From the NCBI RefSeq assembly GCF_000426845.1, contig NZ_AUGD01000009.1, positions 1 to 64,000 of the forward strand: a stretch of 64,000 nucleotides of DNA, read 5' to 3'. Below, piece after piece: positions 41,813 to 50,392 of the stretch (its first letter is position 1; every line of letters starts with the position of its first letter). A program made the translations under genes and the position numbers. The notes under the pieces were generated by a model. The model did no database searches. It saw nothing but the letters and a program-made list of their open reading frames with translations, and was not told the DNA's origin. Origin of the DNA: Bradyrhizobium sp. in8p8 (lineage in GTDB: Bacteria; Pseudomonadota; Alphaproteobacteria; Rhizobiales; Xanthobacteraceae).

Positions 41813-41828
41813 TTAATGCGGAGTTAAC
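41813..41828. promoter_or_regulatory. CtrA-type box TTAA-N7-TTAAC
   Basis: An exact match to the CtrA consensus TTAA-N7-TTAAC, 81 bases before the transglycosylase ATG. In GC-rich DNA this 9-base match with fixed spacing is rare. Placement before a minus-strand gene suggests activation or repression by CtrA-like regulators. Confidence 0.6.
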
Positions 41829-41840
41829 TCAGCCATGCCC

Positions 41841-41918
41841 GTCATTCCGGGGCGCACCGCAGGTGCGAACCCGGAATTTCGAGATTCCGGATCGGCACTT
41901 CGAGCCGTCCGGAATGAC
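41841..41918. repeat. Inverted repeat GTCATTCCGG ... CCGGAATGAC
   Basis: An interspersed palindrome of a second family; the ends are exact 10-bp inverted repeats at 41841-41850 and 41909-41918 and the interior is imperfectly symmetric. It lies between the hisI gene stop and the transglycosylase promoter. Confidence 0.6.
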
Positions 41919-41923
41919 GGAAG

Positions 41924-42346
41924 TCATTTCTTGTAGATCTCGCTCGGATCGAACAGCCGCTCGGCGTCGGCGAAGACCAGCTTCGCTCCGCCGCCCTCGG
42001 CCTCGACCTTGCGGTAGAAGCACGACCTCCGACCGGTGTGGCAGGCGGCGCCGATCTGCTCGACGCGGATCCAGACCGCGTCCTGGTCGCAATCGGTGCG
42101 CATCTCGATCACGCGTTGGGTCTGACCGGAGGTCTCACCTTTTCGCCACAAGGCATTGCGCGAGCGGCTGAAGTACCAGGCCTCGCCGGTGGCAACGGTC
42201 TTGCGCAGCGCCTCCTCGTTCATGTGCGCGACCATGAGCACATCGCCAGTCACGGCGTCGGTCGCGACGCAGGTCACAAGGCCTGCGGCGTCGAACTTGG
42301 GCAGGAAGGCAAGACCTTCCTCGATCTCATGGGAGTGAGCGGACAC
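41924..42346 (-). CDS. hisI: Phosphoribosyl-AMP cyclohydrolase
   Basis: A 140-residue cytoplasmic enzyme of histidine synthesis, opening the ring of phosphoribosyl-AMP. Signatures: WYFSRSRNALWRKGETSGQ, EMRTDCDQDAVWIRV and CHTGRRSCFYR, containing the zinc cysteines and the magnesium-binding Asp residues. The C-terminal IYKK ends early without a HisE domain; so it is a monofunctional HisI as in most Alphaproteobacteria. It follows folE across a 27-base gap and probably shares its transcript. Confidence 0.95.
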   Translation of the reverse strand: MSAHSHEIEEGLAFLPKFDAAGLVTCVATDAVTGDVLMVAHMNEEALRKTVATGEAWYFSRSRNALWRKGETSGQTQRVIEMRTDCDQDAVWIRVEQIGAACHTGRRSCFYRKVEAEGGGAKLVFADAERLFDPSEIYKK

Positions 42347-42373
42347 GACGACGTCGCCGATCTATTCGCGAGG

Positions 42374-43063
42374 TCAGCGCGTGCCTCGCACCAGGGACAG
42401 GAAACGGGCCTGCTCCGCCGGATTGTCGCGGAACATGCCGGTGAAGCGGCTGGTGAAGGTGGAGGCGCCATGCTTGGCAACGCCGCGCACCGACATGCAG
42501 GTATGCTCGGCCTCGATCAGCACGGCAACGCCGCGGGGCTTGAGAACCTCGTCGATGGCCGCCGCGATCTGCGCCGTCAGGTGCTCCTGGGTCTGGAGGC
42601 GGCGGGCGAAGATGTCGGTGAGACGGGCAAGCTTGGACAGGCCGACGACGCGCTCCACCGGCGTATAGGCGATGTGCGCCTTGCCGTAGAACGGCATCAT
42701 GTGATGCTCGCACTGCGAGGTGAACTCGATGTCGCGCACCAGCACGAAATCGTCATAGCCCGCCGTCTCGCCGAAGGTGCGGTCGAGTACCTCGGCCGGG
42801 CACTGGTGGTAGCCCTGATAGAGCTCGTCGAAAGCCTCCACCACGCGGCGCGGCGTGTCGAGCAGGCCCTCGCGCTCGGTATTCTCGCCGATATAGGCGA
42901 GCAGCGTCTTGACCGCGGCTTCCGCCTCGGCACGAGCCGGGCGCGGCTGATCAGCGCGGACGGCGGCCGCGAGGAACTCGGCGGGGTCCAGCTCCGCCGG
43001 GCGGCTCTCGGGCTGCCGGTCGGAGGGCTTGTTGGGGCGGATGGATTTGATTGCAGCGTCCAT
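42374..43063 (-). CDS. folE: GTP cyclohydrolase I
   Basis: A 229-residue enzyme converting GTP to dihydroneopterin triphosphate for folate. Zinc-site residues are SQCEHHMMPF and EHTCMSVRG; also VGLSKLARLTDIFARRLQTQE and the family sequence NTEREGLLDTPRRVVEAFDE. The N-terminal 45 residues are variable and Pro/Arg-rich. GGAG precedes the ATG at 43063. It is upstream of hisI and divergent from an IscU-like gene. Confidence 0.95.
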   Translation of the reverse strand: MDAAIKSIRPNKPSDRQPESRPAELDPAEFLAAAVRADQPRPARAEAEAAVKTLLAYIGENTEREGLLDTPRRVVEAFDELYQGYHQCPAEVLDRTFGETAGYDDFVLVRDIEFTSQCEHHMMPFYGKAHIAYTPVERVVGLSKLARLTDIFARRLQTQEHLTAQIAAAIDEVLKPRGVAVLIEAEHTCMSVRGVAKHGASTFTSRFTGMFRDNPAEQARFLSLVRGTR

Positions 43064-43300
43064 ATCGACTCCGTTCGACGGCCTCGCGGCCGGAGTGTCA
43101 CCGGCAGACGGGGCGGGAAAGCCGCCGGACGCCTGAAGAGAACAGTTTCGGCGAAAGTCCGCAATCATTACGTCGGAGCCAACGCTCTGGATCACACCGC
43201 CGCAGCGCGGGACTATTTTTCCGCCAGTTCCATCCCTATATAGGCCCCTGGGTGGCGCCCGCCAAGGCCGATCCGGCGCCGCAGTGTTGGACTCCATCAC

Positions 43301-43756
43301 ATGCTGAACGACATTTATAACAAGCGGATCATTGAGCTGGCCGGGAATATTCCGCGCCTCGGGCGGCTTTCGGACCCCGATGCTTCCGCCACAGCCCACT
43401 CCAAGCTGTGCGGCTCGACCGTGAAGGTCGATCTCAAGATGAACGGCGACACGGTCACCGACTTCGCCCATGACGTGAAGGCGTGCGCCCTGGGCCAGGC
43501 GTCTTCATCCATCATGGCAAGTCACGTGGTCGGCTCGACTGCGAGCGAACTCCGCGAGTTACGGGAAACTGTTCGCAAGATGCTGAAGGAGAACGGCGCG
43601 CCTCCTGAAGGCAAATGGGAGGAGATCAAGTTCCTCGAACCCGTTCGCGACTACAAAGCGCGCCATGCCTCGACGCTGCTAACCTTCGATGCCGTGGTCG
43701 ATGCGATCGGCCAGATCGAGGCCAAGGCCAAGCAGCCGGCCGCGGCGCAGGGCTGA
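43301..43756 (+). CDS. IscU/NifU-like Fe-S cluster assembly scaffold
   Basis: A 151-residue scaffold of the IscU superfamily. Seen: DIYNKRIIELAGNIPRLGRL, C37 (KLCGSTVKV) and C62 (VKACALGQASSSIM). The third cysteine of classical IscU is absent: the usual C-terminal motif reads ARHASTLLTFDA. In related Alphaproteobacteria this branch is annotated as a scaffold with the same loss, so it may be a carrier or a different assembly factor. The promoter region (TATATAGG about 60 bases upstream) is shared with divergent folE. No other isc/suf genes are adjacent. Confidence 0.85.
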   Translation: MLNDIYNKRIIELAGNIPRLGRLSDPDASATAHSKLCGSTVKVDLKMNGDTVTDFAHDVKACALGQASSSIMASHVVGSTASELRELRETVRKMLKENGAPPEGKWEEIKFLEPVRDYKARHASTLLTFDAVVDAIGQIEAKAKQPAAAQG

Positions 43757-43882
43757 CCGCTCCTTTATTTTAGGCGCCGCACGACGCCTGGTGCGAAGAT
43801 CACGGGGCGCGTTCTCAGGTGGGCGCTGGCGCGCCACAGCCCGCGCTCCGCGCCGGAATCACGGCCGATATTATTGAAGAGC

Positions 43883-44767
43883 TTACTTCTCCGGTGCCGG
43901 CGCCGCCACGCCGCCCGTCGGCACGACGGCCTCCGCCGTCTTGGTCGATTTGGACGGCTCCTGTTCCGTGGCGAATCTGGCTTGCGTCTTTGGCGCAAGC
44001 CCCGCCATTGCCGGCGCGGAAATGTCCATATGCGGGAGCACGTCAGCCACGAGATCGGTCGTGACCAGATTGGCGAGCTTGAGCTCACCAGCATCGAGTT
44101 CGTGCAGGTCTTCCCAGGGCGGGACACTGAGCGCAAGCGACAGCAGATCGCCGGTGCCGCCCATGTCGAATGTGTATTTGGCAAGGCGACCGATGTCGCG
44201 CTCCACGATCATCAGATCCTGCGCGCTGTAGCTCGCGGCCTTGGCATCATCGGCGCGGTCGCCCATCCAGATCTGGTGGACCCGGACATGTGCGGCCGCC
44301 GGCACGTATCGCTTCTTGCCGGCCAACAACAGGAACACGCACATCGATTCGCAATAGGCCTCTGGCGCGACAGCCGGCCGAGTCGACGGCCCGCCGCGAA
44401 GGCTCACGCCGACCGTGGTCGACAGTCCGAGGTTGCGGAAGCGGCGCCCAAGCGTGATCGCATCATTTACGGAACCGCCGCTGGAATCGAGCACCACGGT
44501 GGCGCCGCCGAGCTGGCGCCCGCGCGAAAACTCTTCGAATTCCCTGGGGGTATCGGCAGTGATGATGCCGACTGCGCTGATCCAGCCGCGGCAGTTCGGT
44601 TCGCAGGCGACCCAGTTGAACTTCATCGGCAGCTTGCGCTCCTCGAGCGCACTACCCGCTCGCGCCGACGACCCGAATGTCGCGACGGCGCCCGACAGCG
44701 CGACACCACAAACGGCGGCTCCTACCAGCAACCAGCCGCGAAAATTGAGCGACGTCAGAAGTTTCAA
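43883..44767 (-). CDS. Secreted ClpP/crotonase-like protein (COG3904 type)
   Basis: A 294-residue protein with an N-terminal membrane or signal segment (NFRGWLLVGAAVCGVALSGA) and a ClpP-like domain: IITADTPREFEEFSRGRQLG, VVLDSSGGSVNDAITLGRRF and CESMCVFLLLAGKKRYVPA. The SGGS turn may be the nucleophile region; the second motif CESMC is typical of predicted periplasmic proteins of COG3904. The C-terminal part is Pro/Ala/Lys rich. Start: TTG at 44767 with AAGGG six bases upstream. It is convergent with the IscU-like gene. Confidence 0.75.
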   Translation of the reverse strand: MKLLTSLNFRGWLLVGAAVCGVALSGAVATFGSSARAGSALEERKLPMKFNWVACEPNCRGWISAVGIITADTPREFEEFSRGRQLGGATVVLDSSGGSVNDAITLGRRFRNLGLSTTVGVSLRGGPSTRPAVAPEAYCESMCVFLLLAGKKRYVPAAAHVRVHQIWMGDRADDAKAASYSAQDLMIVERDIGRLAKYTFDMGGTGDLLSLALSVPPWEDLHELDAGELKLANLVTTDLVADVLPHMDISAPAMAGLAPKTQARFATEQEPSKSTKTAEAVVPTGGVAAPAPEK

Positions 44768-44996
44768 ACTGGTCCCTTCCCCAAGCCCCAAGGCGATTCA
44801 GGTCAGCCCCGTTTTGCGTCCGATCAGTTTACACATGGACGTCACAAAAATGGTATCCGGGGGAATACAGATCGTCCATAGATACTTGCTGCACTGCTCC
44901 CTAAAAGCAGGCAGAATATGGCGCATAAACAGCAGCTTACCAGTTCCCTGCGCCGGAACCGTGCAACACCTCGCTCAAGGTCGCAGCAAAGCGCAC

Positions 44997-45329
44997 ATGA
45001 AGCACTCAGCCCGCGAGCATTGTTCCATTGAGAGTGCGCTCCGGCTGCCGCGCAGATTCGGCCGTGCGCTGATTTGGCTGTATCGCCATACGCTGTCGCC
45101 CCTGGTGGGCTACAACTGCCGGCACCTGCCGACCTGCTCCGTTTACGGCGATGAAGCGATCGAGCGGTTCGGCTTGTGGGCCGGAGGATGGATGACGCTC
45201 GCTCGCCTGCTGCGCTGCAATCCCTTCGGCACATCAGGTATCGACAACGTCCCCCTCACCGCGCCGAAGGGCGCTCGGTGGTATCTGCCCTGGCGCTACG
45301 GCCGCTGGCGCGGGGTCAATGCATCTTGA
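44997..45329 (+). CDS. yidD: Membrane protein insertion efficiency factor YidD
   Basis: A 110-residue peripheral inner-membrane protein assisting YidC/Sec membrane insertion. Core motif LIWLYRHTLSPLVGYNCRHL then PTCSVYGDEAIERFG and LARLLRCNPFGTSG gives three conserved cysteines (C-R-x-x-PTCS). Its N-terminal helix (RRFGRALIWLYRH) is amphipathic. The ATG at 44997 is plausible; the upstream frame has an extended possible start. It is not next to rnpA/yidC here, as in many Rhizobiales where it lies near folE, hisI and thrS. Confidence 0.9.
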   Translation: MKHSAREHCSIESALRLPRRFGRALIWLYRHTLSPLVGYNCRHLPTCSVYGDEAIERFGLWAGGWMTLARLLRCNPFGTSGIDNVPLTAPKGARWYLPWRYGRWRGVNAS

Positions 45330-45360
45330 CCTTGGCTGCGGTGCTCCTTGCGCCGCGATC

Positions 45361-45385
45361 GGAACAGGAACTTTCCGCTCGCGTT
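45361..45385 (+). promoter_or_regulatory. EcfG-type promoter (GGAAC-N16-CGTT)
   Basis: Exact consensus with 16-base spacing, 31 bases before the ATG of the 68-residue gene at 45416. Transcription should begin near 45392, just before its GGGAGGAAA ribosome site. Confidence 0.65.
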
Positions 45386-45415
45386 GTTTCGATGCTCCCA
45401 CGGGAGGAAACAACG

Positions 45416-45622
45416 ATGCGCTGGAAAATCAGCCCCCCTTTCCATTTCAGGCTCGGTCCGCACCTCAGTCATCGGCGACACGATCCCAGAGCCATGGACC
45501 TGCTCGCCATTGTCGCACTGCTCGCTCTCGTCGTCGCCTCAAGCTGGTATTTGGCGGACAGTCTTGCGACGCCGCCCAGCACGACGACGTTTATCGTGCC
45601 GAGCCAGAGTGTGCACTGGTAG
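45416..45622 (+). CDS. Small single-span membrane protein, probably stress-induced
   Basis: A 68-residue protein: a basic N-terminus (MRWKISPPFHFRLGPHLSHR) followed by one membrane span (DLLAIVALLALVVASSWYLA) and a short polar tail. GGGAGGAAACAACG precedes the ATG and an EcfG-type promoter lies directly upstream. Its stop touches the stop of the convergent hypothetical gene at 45623. No known family. Confidence 0.7.
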   Translation: MRWKISPPFHFRLGPHLSHRRHDPRAMDLLAIVALLALVVASSWYLADSLATPPSTTTFIVPSQSVHW

Positions 45623-46837
45623 CTATCGGAACCAATAGAAGCGCCCCTGTGACGGCGGGATGGATTCCGGTGGCCGCAGCCGCTTCGGGCGGGGCGGCTT
45701 CGGCGCCGGCTCGGCGGTGGAAGTGGTCTCCGCAGCCGGCGCGGTCTCGCTGCCCGGCACCTTCACCGCCAGCAGCAAGTTCGACTCGTGCATCCGCCAG
45801 CGATAGCCGACTCCGAAGTCGATCGGCTGAGCGCGCGTGAACAACTGGGCGTAGCGCTCCTGGTAGCGGCCGGGGAATTCGTCGATGGGGCCGAGATAGC
45901 GGCCGAATGGGAAGAACCGCCACTGCCGCGCATTGTAATTCGCGAGCGGAATGCCGGAATCGTCCTGGATGATCGTCGCACTGTTGGCGAGCAGCCAGTC
46001 GCGAACGACGGTGAAGTTGCCGGAGTGCAGCAGATAGGACGCGCTTTTGAGCAGGCTGTTGCCGGGCCCGAGCGTCTCGCAGAACTTCAGGAACCCTGCG
46101 GCGCGTGCGCCAGAATTGGAGAGGTCGGTCGAAAAATAGTACAGCGTGCGCGTTTCCCCATCGCTGCCCGCAAAGGTGATCCGGACGCCGCGCGTCGCAC
46201 TACGTCCCGGATTGTCGTCGCCGACATGCAGCCCGCCCTTGTCGTCGAGCGCGACCATCTCGACATTGCGGATGGTCTTGCCGGAGCGCGCAAGGAAGAC
46301 ATAGAGGATCGGCAAGGTGCCGTTGACCTGGTTGGCACTCAGGTCGACCTTCATCTGCTTGGTGATGAAGAAGGAGAAGCTCAGGATGGAGCCGAGGGAG
46401 CGCTCGACGTTGTAGAGCGCGGCTCCGATCGAACCGCGCGACAGGCGCGTGAGGTCGGGCACGGCGCCAATCGGCTCCAGGGCGCCGAGCACATAGGTGC
46501 TCGCTTTGGAGTAGAACGCGTCGGCGTAGAGGAAATCCGGGCCGCTGAACATGTAGAACATGGTCGGCCGGGGCGCGGCGAGATTGACATCGGCCCAATT
46601 GCGTATCTTCGAGAGCTGGCGCTGCTCGAGCTGCGCGAATGCGCCATCGAAGAATTTTGCGTGACGCTGCCAGCCTGGATCCTTCGTGAGCGGCACCAGC
46701 GGCGAGTCGGCCGACGGCTGCATGCCCGCAAGGAAGCGCGCGGTGTCGTCGAAAGTGACCTCGGCGGCGTGCGCGGACGAAGCTGCCGCGGCGAAGAAGG
46801 CGAAAGCGACCGCCGCAATTCTCAAGAGTTCGACCAT
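45623..46837 (-). CDS. Exported hypothetical protein
   Basis: A 404-residue protein with signal peptide MVELLRIAAVAFAFFAAAAS. The mature protein is of alpha/beta type: FLAGMQPSADSPLVPLTKDP, NLAAPRPTMFYMFSGPDFLY, VERSLGSILSFSFFITKQMK and a long C-terminal region ending with Pro-rich sequence (EPAPKPPRPKRLRPPESIPP). No active-site motif is clear. It begins two bases after the permease gene ends on the same strand and is very likely co-transcribed with it. Function unknown; a role in cell envelope or transport is suggested by context only. Confidence 0.75.
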   Translation of the reverse strand: MVELLRIAAVAFAFFAAAASSAHAAEVTFDDTARFLAGMQPSADSPLVPLTKDPGWQRHAKFFDGAFAQLEQRQLSKIRNWADVNLAAPRPTMFYMFSGPDFLYADAFYSKASTYVLGALEPIGAVPDLTRLSRGSIGAALYNVERSLGSILSFSFFITKQMKVDLSANQVNGTLPILYVFLARSGKTIRNVEMVALDDKGGLHVGDDNPGRSATRGVRITFAGSDGETRTLYYFSTDLSNSGARAAGFLKFCETLGPGNSLLKSASYLLHSGNFTVVRDWLLANSATIIQDDSGIPLANYNARQWRFFPFGRYLGPIDEFPGRYQERYAQLFTRAQPIDFGVGYRWRMHESNLLLAVKVPGSETAPAAETTSTAEPAPKPPRPKRLRPPESIPPSQGRFYWFR

Positions 46838-46839
46838 GT

Positions 46840-48207
46840 CTATTCGCGATGTGGTGAAGCGGCAGCGGCGACCGGCCGCCTGCGGAAAACGGCATAGATC
46901 AACAGGCCCGAGAGCATCACGAGCATCCCCGAGAGCGACTGCACCGGCCGCTCGGTCAAAAGGTAGTACATCATGAACGCGGTCACGAGCAGGAAAACGA
47001 ACGGCGTAAACGGGTATCCCCAGGCCCGGTAGGGCCGCGGCAAATCGGGATTGGTGATGCGGAGCTTGATGACGCCGGCAACCGTGAAGAACGAGCAGAA
47101 CAACAGCGCGAACTGGATAAAGTCGAGCACGGCCTCGAAGCTGCGCGTGAACAGCAGCAAGGTCGCGACCGCAAGCTGAAACAGGATGGCGTAGGCCGGT
47201 GCACCGCTCACTGATTTGCGCGAGAATGCGCGCAGAGCCGGTATGTCCTCGCCCATCGTCATCATCACGCGCGGGCCGATCCACATCATCGCGCTGATCG
47301 AGGAGATCAGACCGAAGCAGATCATCGCGCCGACGATCCGGCCGCCGAGGCTGCCGAAAATGGCGCTGCCGGCGACGCTCGCGACGTCGAGCTGCCCGGC
47401 AAGCGCGCCGACCGGCGTGGAATAGAGAAACACCGCGTTCAGCGCGACATACAGCACGAGCACGATGACCGTGCCCGCAAGCAGCGCACGCGGCAGGCTC
47501 TGCTGCGGCGTGTTCATCTCGCCGATGATGTAGGTCGCGGCATTCCAGCCTGAGAACGAGTACATCACGAAGACGAGGCCGATCGCGAAGGGCGCACTGA
47601 CGATGTGGGCGAGGTCGCCCGGCTGCGGCGTGAAGGCGATCGGCTGCGGCACGCCGATGATGAAGCCGGCCACGAGGAAGGCGACAATCAGCACGACCTT
47701 GAAGATGGTCGAGATCAGCTGGAACGTCGCGGAGTGCTTGACGCCGGTCAGTTGCACGAGCGAGACCAGCCACACCACGCCTATGGCGAGCGGGATCGGC
47801 GGCAGATCGGGCACGACCGATTTGGCGTATTCGCCAAACGCCATCGCGGCAAGGGCGACCGGAGCCGCGAAGCCGACCGTCGCCGACACCCAGCCGGCGA
47901 GAAAGCCGAAGGCCGGATGATAGGCACGGCCAAGGAAATTGTACTCGCCGCTCGAGCGCGGAAACATCGCGCCCAGCTCGCTGTACGCAAACACCCCGCA
48001 CAGCGCGACGATGCCGCCGACCGTCCACAGCAGCAGGATCGAGAAGCCCGACGGGATGTCCTTGACCTGGAAACCAAGGCTGGTGAAGACGCCAACCCCG
48101 ATCATGTCGGCCACAACGATTGCGGTTGCAACCGGAACGGAGACTCCGGCCCCGCTCCCGGTCAGCCGGCCCGTCCAGGCTGCGGTTCCCGCATCTGATG
48201 CCGTCAT
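46840..48207 (-). CDS. Amino acid permease (APC superfamily)
   Basis: A 455-residue transporter with 12 hydrophobic segments. Signature: VVADMIGVGVFTSLGFQ (TM1, with the GVGVF unwound helix), GEYNFLGRAYHPAFGFLAGW in TM3, and MYSFSGWNAATYIIGEMN in TM6. It resembles APA-type basic/neutral amino acid and polyamine transporters. The ATG at 48207 fits the usual cytoplasmic N-terminus (MTASDAGTAAWTGR). It is upstream of an exported hypothetical gene in the same transcript. The substrate is not predictable. Confidence 0.88.
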   Translation of the reverse strand: MTASDAGTAAWTGRLTGSGAGVSVPVATAIVVADMIGVGVFTSLGFQVKDIPSGFSILLLWTVGGIVALCGVFAYSELGAMFPRSSGEYNFLGRAYHPAFGFLAGWVSATVGFAAPVALAAMAFGEYAKSVVPDLPPIPLAIGVVWLVSLVQLTGVKHSATFQLISTIFKVVLIVAFLVAGFIIGVPQPIAFTPQPGDLAHIVSAPFAIGLVFVMYSFSGWNAATYIIGEMNTPQQSLPRALLAGTVIVLVLYVALNAVFLYSTPVGALAGQLDVASVAGSAIFGSLGGRIVGAMICFGLISSISAMMWIGPRVMMTMGEDIPALRAFSRKSVSGAPAYAILFQLAVATLLLFTRSFEAVLDFIQFALLFCSFFTVAGVIKLRITNPDLPRPYRAWGYPFTPFVFLLVTAFMMYYLLTERPVQSLSGMLVMLSGLLIYAVFRRRPVAAAASPHRE

Positions 48208-48533
48208 CGGGGTCCTAACCTCAGGCCTCTCGCCTCGTGGGCCGGTCGTGCAGATTGGTCCAGTCAATTCAAGCAGGGTTAACAAGGGCTAAATGAGGCG
48301 AAGGCAGTCGGGTATTAAGACACCGTTTGCGTGCGCCTTCGGACGATGAGGCCGGCTCCGCCAGATGCATCCTGCTCCCCGTCCCCACAATCAGGACACG
48401 ATCTCATGGTCAGCTTGAGCGTTCCGGATGTGGGGAATTTCTCCGGACGCTTAACGTCGCCTAAATGCCGGTCGGCTCAATTGTCTCAAGATGCGCCGAC
48501 GGACTTGATGTCGTGGCTTGGGGTCATGGGTGG
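48208..48533. promoter_or_regulatory. Divergent intergenic region with two TTAAC-N6-TAAATG motifs
   Basis: About 325 bases without a gene. TTAACAAGGGCTAAATG (from 48279) and TTAACGTCGCCTAAATG (from 48451) are two similar segments at the two ends of the region, on the same strand. Both are near-matches to the CtrA-type pattern TTAA-N7-TTAA with the last half-site reading TAAA. They probably mark regulatory sites for the permease and the hydrolase gene. Nothing else is seen. Confidence 0.4.
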
Positions 48534-49871
48534 ATGTTCGGGGCCGTTTCGACACTGAGAGCTGACTTTCGTGCCGACCGGACACGATCCGGTCGGCACG
48601 GTCGCGCGCTCCAAGTCGGCCTGATCTCAGCCTTGCTGCCATTGTCGCTGGCGCTGGGGCACTGCGGCAAGGCGCCCGATCCGACAGCGCTGGCCGCGCA
48701 TTCGCAGGCAAATGTCCAGGTCGTCGCGAAAACCAATTCGCAGACCTCCAATTCACGAATGGCAAGCGGCGACACGTTCGAGGACCGCTTTCCGGCCCCG
48801 CAATTCAAAGAGCGCTTTCCCTCGGCGAGCGAGAGTTTCCTGCAGCGGCAGATGTCGGATTTCTCGCCCAAGCGCGCTGTCCAGCAACAACCGCCGGAGC
48901 AAGCGTCCTACAAAGTGGCTTCTCTCGAACCGCAGGTCCCCTACAAGCGTCCGCCGCGCGAGGACCTGACGACGCTCGTCAGCATGAAGTCGTCGGCATT
49001 TCCCTATTTCGGCAACAATCCCGCCTCGGACGCGCCCTTCCTCAACATTTCCAGGGGCGACCGCCGCGGCCACCGCAGCTATTCCGGGCGCGTCTACTGG
49101 CAGGACGAGACTTACAACGACAACCGCGTGCTCATGCACGTGCCCGAGCATTTCGACGTGCGTAAGCCGGGTGTGATCGTGGTGTTCTTCCATGGCAACG
49201 GCGCCACGCTGGAGCGGGACGTGCGCAACCGCCAGCTGGTGCCCAAGCAGATCACCGATTCCGGCGCCAACGCCGTGCTTCTCGCTCCGCAGATGGCGGT
49301 GGACGCCGCCGATTCCAGCGCCGGCAAGTTCTGGCAGCCGGGCGGCTTCAAACGCTTCATGGCGGAATCGGCCGAGCATCTCGCCCGCATCACCGGCGAC
49401 CCCAACGGTGCGCGTGCCTTCGCCAACATGCCGATCGTGATCGTCGGCTACAGCGGCGGCTTCCTGCCGACGGCCTGGAGCCTGCAGGTCGGCGGCATCA
49501 GCGACCGCGTGCGCGGCGTCGTGCTGCTCGACGCCGTCTACGGCGAGCTGGACAAATTCGCCTCCTGGATCGAGAGCCACCGCTCCGGTTTCTTCGTCAG
49601 CTCCTATACTCGCCACACGGCACGGCGCGACCGCGAGCTCATGAGCATGCTGCGGCAGAAGGGCATCAGCGTGTCCGAGGACATGGACGGGCCGTTACAA
49701 CCCGGCAGTGTGGTATTCGTCGAGACCGGCGAAGGCATCACCCATCGCGATTACGTGACGCGGGCCTGGACGCAGGATCCGCTCAAGGACGTGCTGGTGA
49801 AGATGTCGGCCACGCCCTCGCTCGCGCTTGCGCGCGTAGCCTCAACCAATCCATCCGCAGCGGGCCGTTAG
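48534..49871 (+). CDS. Exported alpha/beta-hydrolase-like protein
   Basis: A 445-residue protein. An N-terminal hydrophobic segment (LISALLPLSLALGHC) resembles a signal or lipoprotein anchor. A long disordered region of about 130 residues is followed by an alpha/beta hydrolase fold: VIVVFFHGNGATLERDV (oxyanion), IVIVGYSGGFLPTAW (nucleophile Ser in GYSGG), and a C-terminal GEGITHRDYVTRA, where His may complete the triad. The ATG at 48534 is chosen near GGGTGG; the next upstream ATG at 48465 also lies in the frame. Substrate unknown; the tail and disordered region suggest an envelope enzyme. Confidence 0.7.
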   Translation: MFGAVSTLRADFRADRTRSGRHGRALQVGLISALLPLSLALGHCGKAPDPTALAAHSQANVQVVAKTNSQTSNSRMASGDTFEDRFPAPQFKERFPSASESFLQRQMSDFSPKRAVQQQPPEQASYKVASLEPQVPYKRPPREDLTTLVSMKSSAFPYFGNNPASDAPFLNISRGDRRGHRSYSGRVYWQDETYNDNRVLMHVPEHFDVRKPGVIVVFFHGNGATLERDVRNRQLVPKQITDSGANAVLLAPQMAVDAADSSAGKFWQPGGFKRFMAESAEHLARITGDPNGARAFANMPIVIVGYSGGFLPTAWSLQVGGISDRVRGVVLLDAVYGELDKFASWIESHRSGFFVSSYTRHTARRDRELMSMLRQKGISVSEDMDGPLQPGSVVFVETGEGITHRDYVTRAWTQDPLKDVLVKMSATPSLALARVASTNPSAAGR

Positions 49872-49933
49872 GCGCTCTTGCCCACCTCGATCGGGGCGAG
49901 CCTTGGAGCGCATCGCGCTTGGGCTCGCGAACA

Positions 49934-50302
49934 TCAGTTCTTGGGCAGCTTCGGAATGCTCTCGGCAAAGCCGTTGAAGCAGGCAAGCCGCTCGTCCTCT
50001 TCCTTGAAGAACCGGCAATCGGCGTAGCCCTTGGCCTTCGCGGGCTTCGGTTTCGGCGCCGGCGGGATCACGGCGTCGTAGCAGTTGAGGCGATCCTTGG
50101 TGCCGTCGTCGATCTCGAGACAGGCCTGGAGCCGGACGGCGATCGACTGCGGCTTGCCCTTCGATGCCGCGGCAGGCTTGGCCGCGGCCTCTTTGGGCTT
50201 GACCTGCACCAGCGGCTTGTCTCCGACCATCGGTGGCTTGTCGGCTTGCGCAAATGCGGAGGCTGAATAGAGCACCGCGGCAACCGCCAGAATCATCCTC
50301 AT
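49934..50302 (-). CDS. Secreted protein with four cysteines
   Basis: A 122-residue protein: signal peptide MRMILAVAAVLYSASAFA (with the first Met at 50302), a Pro/Lys/Ala-rich linker, and a mature part IAVRLQACLEIDDGTKDRLN, CYDAVIPPAP and KGYADCRFFKEEDERLACFN. Four cysteines (ACLE, NCYDA, DCRFF, ACFN) suggest two disulfides. A TTG three codons upstream is possible but worse. It has a pattern found in small rhizobial exported proteins; function unknown. Confidence 0.65.
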   Translation of the reverse strand: MRMILAVAAVLYSASAFAQADKPPMVGDKPLVQVKPKEAAAKPAAASKGKPQSIAVRLQACLEIDDGTKDRLNCYDAVIPPAPKPKPAKAKGYADCRFFKEEDERLACFNGFAESIPKLPKN

Positions 50303-50392
50303 CTCAGTCAACTCTCTTTGGTCCCCATGACCGGCGTTCTAGCGCCCTCGCGCGCGGTTTGCCAAGCGCCTTGCGCACACCATGCGCGAGTG

